NCBI GenBank assembly: GCA_947176535.1
Contig: CAMWQU010000001.1
Location: 1 to 64,000 of the forward strand
Length of the DNA stretch: 64,000 bases
Direction of reading: 5' to 3'
Source: an uncultured Prevotellaceae bacterium
GTDB lineage: Bacteria; Bacteroidota; Bacteroidia; Bacteroidales; Bacteroidaceae
Shown: in pieces, positions 61,652-64,000 of the stretch
Layout of the letters: each line of letters opens with the position of its first letter
Numbering within the stretch: the first letter of the stretch is position 1
The notes under the pieces: generated by a model
Told to the model about the DNA's origin: nothing
The model's database searches: none
The model's input: only the letters and a program-made list of their open reading frames with translations
Translations under genes and position numbers: made by a program

Positions 61652-64000
61652 ATGGCTAAAGAAAAGAAATTTATTACCTGTGATGGTAACGAAGCTGCGG
61701 CTCACGTGAGCTACATGTTCTCCGAGGTAGCTGCCATCTACCCCATCACTCCCTCATCGCCCATGGCTGAGCACGTGGACGAGTGGGCAGCCCGCGATCG
61801 CAAGAATCTGTGGGGCCAGACGGTAAGTGTGCAGGAAATGCAGTCCGAGGCCGGTGCCGCCGGTGCCGTTCACGGTTCACTGCAGGCCGGTGCTCTGACC
61901 ACCACGTTCACCGCTTCTCAGGGTCTGTTGCTGATGATTCCCAACATGTACAAGATTGCCGGTGAACTCATCCCCTGCGTGTTCGACGTCAGCGCACGCA
62001 CGCTGGCCAGCCACTCCCTGTGCATCTTCGGCGACCATCAGGACGTGATGGCTTGCCGCCAGACGGGATTTGCCATGCTGTGCGAAGGTTCGGTTCAGGA
62101 GGTTATGGACTTGACGGCTGTTGCCCACCTGGCTTCTCTGGAGACCTGCGTTCCCTTTGTTAATTTCTTCGACGGCTTCCGTACCAGCCATGAGTACCAC
62201 AAGGTTGAGCTCATGGACATGGAAGACATCCGTCCCCTCGTGAAAGACGAATACATCCAGCGTTTCCGCGACCGTGCCATGTCGCCCGAACGCCCCATCA
62301 CCCGCGGTACGGCAGAGAACCCCGAAACGTTCTTCACCCACCGCGAGGCCTGCAACCCCTACTACGACAGCGTGCCCGAAGCCGTGGAGAAGTATCTGGG
62401 TGAAATATCGAAGATTACCGGTCGCGAATACCACCTGTTCTCGTACTACGGTGCCGAGGATGCCGACCGCATGATTATCCTCATGGGCTCGGCCACCGAT
62501 GCCGCCCGCGAGGCCATCGACTACCTGAATGCCCAGGGTCAGAAGGTAGGTATGATCAGTGTTCATCTGTATCGTCCCTTCAGCGTGAAGCACCTGTTGG
62601 CCAGTGTGCCCGCTACGGTTAAGCGCATTGCCGTTCTCGACCGCACAAAGGAGCCCGGAGCCGACGGCGAACCTCTGTTCCTCGATGTCAAGGCTGCCTA
62701 CTACGACGTGGAGAATCGTCCCCTCATTGTCGGCGGCCGCTACGGTCTGGGCTCACACGACACCACACCGGCGCAGATTATCTCCGTGTTCAACAATCTG
62801 GCCATGCCCGAACCCAAGAACCACTTCACCGTGGGCATCGTGGACGACGTGACTTTCACGTCACTGCCCGCCGTCGAGGAAATCGCTCTGGGTGGCGACG
62901 GTATGTTCCAGGCCAAGTTCTTCGGTTTGGGTGCCGACGGTACCGTAGGTGCCAACAAGAACTCGGTGAAGATTATCGGTGACAACACCGACAAATACTG
63001 CCAGGCCTACTTCTCTTACGACTCCAAGAAGTCGGGCGGTTTCACCTGCTCTCACCTGCGCTTCGGCGATACGCCCATCCGCTCTACCTACCTCGTAACC
63101 ACGCCTAACTTCGTGGCTTGCCACGTTCAGGCCTACCTGCACATGTACGACGTGACACGCGGTCTGCAGAAAGGCGGTACGTTCCTCCTGAACACCATCT
63201 TCGAAGGCGAGGAACTGGAGAAGTTCATGCCCAACAAGGTTAAGCGCTACTTCGCTCAGAACAACATCACCGTATATACCATCAATGCCACAAAGATTGC
63301 TCAGGAAATCGGTCTCGGCAACCGCACGAACACCATCCTGCAGTCGGCTTTCTTCCGCATCACCGGCGTTATTCCCGTTGAACTGGCGGTAGAGCAGATG
63401 AAGAAGTTCATCGTGAAGTCTTACGGCTCGAAGGGTGAGGATGTTGTGAACAAGAACTACGCTGCCGTAGACCGTGGCGGCGAATATAAGCAGCTTGTCG
63501 TGAAGCCCGAGTGGGCCAACCTGCCCGACGATGCAGAGAAGCAGGACGATGCTCCCGCATTCGTTAAGGAACTGGTGCGCCCCATCAACGCACAGGCCGG
63601 CGACCTGCTGAAGGTCAGCGACTTCGTGAAGCACAACACCGTAGACGGTTCCTGGGAGGTCGGCACTGCCGCTTACGAGAAGCGCGGTGTGGAGGCTTTC
63701 GTACCCGTATGGACTAAAGAGAACTGTATTCAGTGTAACCAGTGCGCATACATCTGTCCTCACGCTGCCATCCGTCCGTTCGTCCTCACCGACGAGGAAC
63801 TGGCCGGCTTCGAGGGTCTGGAGACTCTCGAAATGAAGGCTCCCGCAACGATGAAAGGCATGCACTTCATCATTCAGCCGAGCGTACTCGACTGTCTAGG
63901 CTGCGGCAACTGCGCCGACATCTGCCCCGGCAATCCCAAATTGGGCAAGGCCCTCACCATGGTTCCCTTCAATCCCGATGCCGCCGACATGAAGAAGGCT
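61652..64000 (+). CDS. nifJ: Pyruvate:ferredoxin (flavodoxin) oxidoreductase, cut by the window edge
   Basis: 783 residues are visible of a usual total near 1180; the frame is open to the edge. The N-terminal domain is typical (ITCDGNEAAAHVSYMFSEVA, YPITPSSPMAE). The ferredoxin domain near the right edge has cluster ligands Cys692, Cys695, Cys698 and Cys702 (CIQCNQCAYICP) and a second set in CLGCGNCADICPGNP. The thiamine-diphosphate domain lies outside the window. It converts pyruvate and CoA to acetyl-CoA, CO2 and reduced ferredoxin. Confidence 0.95.
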   Translation, partial: MAKEKKFITCDGNEAAAHVSYMFSEVAAIYPITPSSPMAEHVDEWAARDRKNLWGQTVSVQEMQSEAGAAGAVHGSLQAGALTTTFTASQGLLLMIPNMYKIAGELIPCVFDVSARTLASHSLCIFGDHQDVMACRQTGFAMLCEGSVQEVMDLTAVAHLASLETCVPFVNFFDGFRTSHEYHKVELMDMEDIRPLVKDEYIQRFRDRAMSPERPITRGTAENPETFFTHREACNPYYDSVPEAVEKYLGEISKITGREYHLFSYYGAEDADRMIILMGSATDAAREAIDYLNAQGQKVGMISVHLYRPFSVKHLLASVPATVKRIAVLDRTKEPGADGEPLFLDVKAAYYDVENRPLIVGGRYGLGSHDTTPAQIISVFNNLAMPEPKNHFTVGIVDDVTFTSLPAVEEIALGGDGMFQAKFFGLGADGTVGANKNSVKIIGDNTDKYCQAYFSYDSKKSGGFTCSHLRFGDTPIRSTYLVTTPNFVACHVQAYLHMYDVTRGLQKGGTFLLNTIFEGEELEKFMPNKVKRYFAQNNITVYTINATKIAQEIGLGNRTNTILQSAFFRITGVIPVELAVEQMKKFIVKSYGSKGEDVVNKNYAAVDRGGEYKQLVVKPEWANLPDDAEKQDDAPAFVKELVRPINAQAGDLLKVSDFVKHNTVDGSWEVGTAAYEKRGVEAFVPVWTKENCIQCNQCAYICPHAAIRPFVLTDEELAGFEGLETLEMKAPATMKGMHFIIQPSVLDCLGCGNCADICPGNPKLGKALTMVPFNPDAADMKKA

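Overview
The window comes from a member of the order Bacteroidales. Most genes whose upstream region can be read have the Bacteroidetes promoter TTTG-N19/20-TAnnTTTG and no Shine-Dalgarno sequence. The gene set fits: BspA-like leucine-rich repeat protein, Na+-NQR, methylmalonyl-CoA epimerase and decarboxylase, SprA, a GH92 mannosidase and a fasciclin lipoprotein. SprA plus a protein ending in a Prevotella-like type IX sorting signal points to a lineage with a type IX secretion system (T9SS); I cannot name the genus. Most of the window is ordinary core chromosome. I see no prophage, integrase, transposase, CRISPR array or rRNA. There is one tRNA, Thr(CGT).

Layout. 1-1.1 kb: start of a BspA-like surface protein behind a long structured leader. 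1.1-4.9 kb: lysS-gpsA-lipoprotein-yraN. 5.2-11.1 kb: nqrABCDEF. 11.2-16.4 kb: tamB, mce. 16.5-18.1 kb: a trpB2 gene behind a trp attenuator with a 19-residue leader peptide carrying three consecutive Trp codons. 18.2-21.1 kb: membrane/cytidylate-kinase fusion and an RluA-type pseudouridine synthase. 21.1-24.9 kb: GH92 mannosidase divergent from a TIR-like protein, queD and queE. 25-28.2 kb: menA, CPBP protease, pyrK, pyrD. 28.6-33.7 kb: acyl-CoA ligase, manA, tRNA-Thr, pgi, HAD phosphatase. 33.7-39.5 kb: flavoprotein, xseAB, histidine phosphatase, fasciclin lipoprotein. 39.6-43.4 kb: mmdADCB. 43.5-45.2 kb: AT-richer patch with a second copy of the long leader, a secreted Cys-rich protein and an orphan HipB-like regulator. 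45.4-48.9 kb: MATE exporter, phosphodiesterase, cysQ, ruvA. 48.9-56.8 kb: sprA. 56.9-61.4 kb: AAA ATPase, secreted phosphoesterase, T9SS-type cargo, GNAT. 61.6 kb to the right edge: pyruvate:ferredoxin oxidoreductase (cut).

The metabolic genes describe an anaerobic Na+-based fermenter. Pyruvate:ferredoxin oxidoreductase makes acetyl-CoA and reduced ferredoxin. Nqr oxidises NADH and pumps Na+, passing electrons to menaquinone (menA). Mce and MmdABCD finish the succinate-propionate route with a second Na+ pump.

The most interesting material is not protein coding: (i) the trpB2 attenuator; (ii) a 179-nt leader RNA present twice in front of two unrelated secreted proteins, with covarying stems and mutually exclusive antiterminator and terminator pairings; (iii) two families of short tandem repeats (21-bp and 22-bp period) confined to intergenic regions, the 22-bp family at six sites and several times next to alternating purine-pyrimidine tracts.
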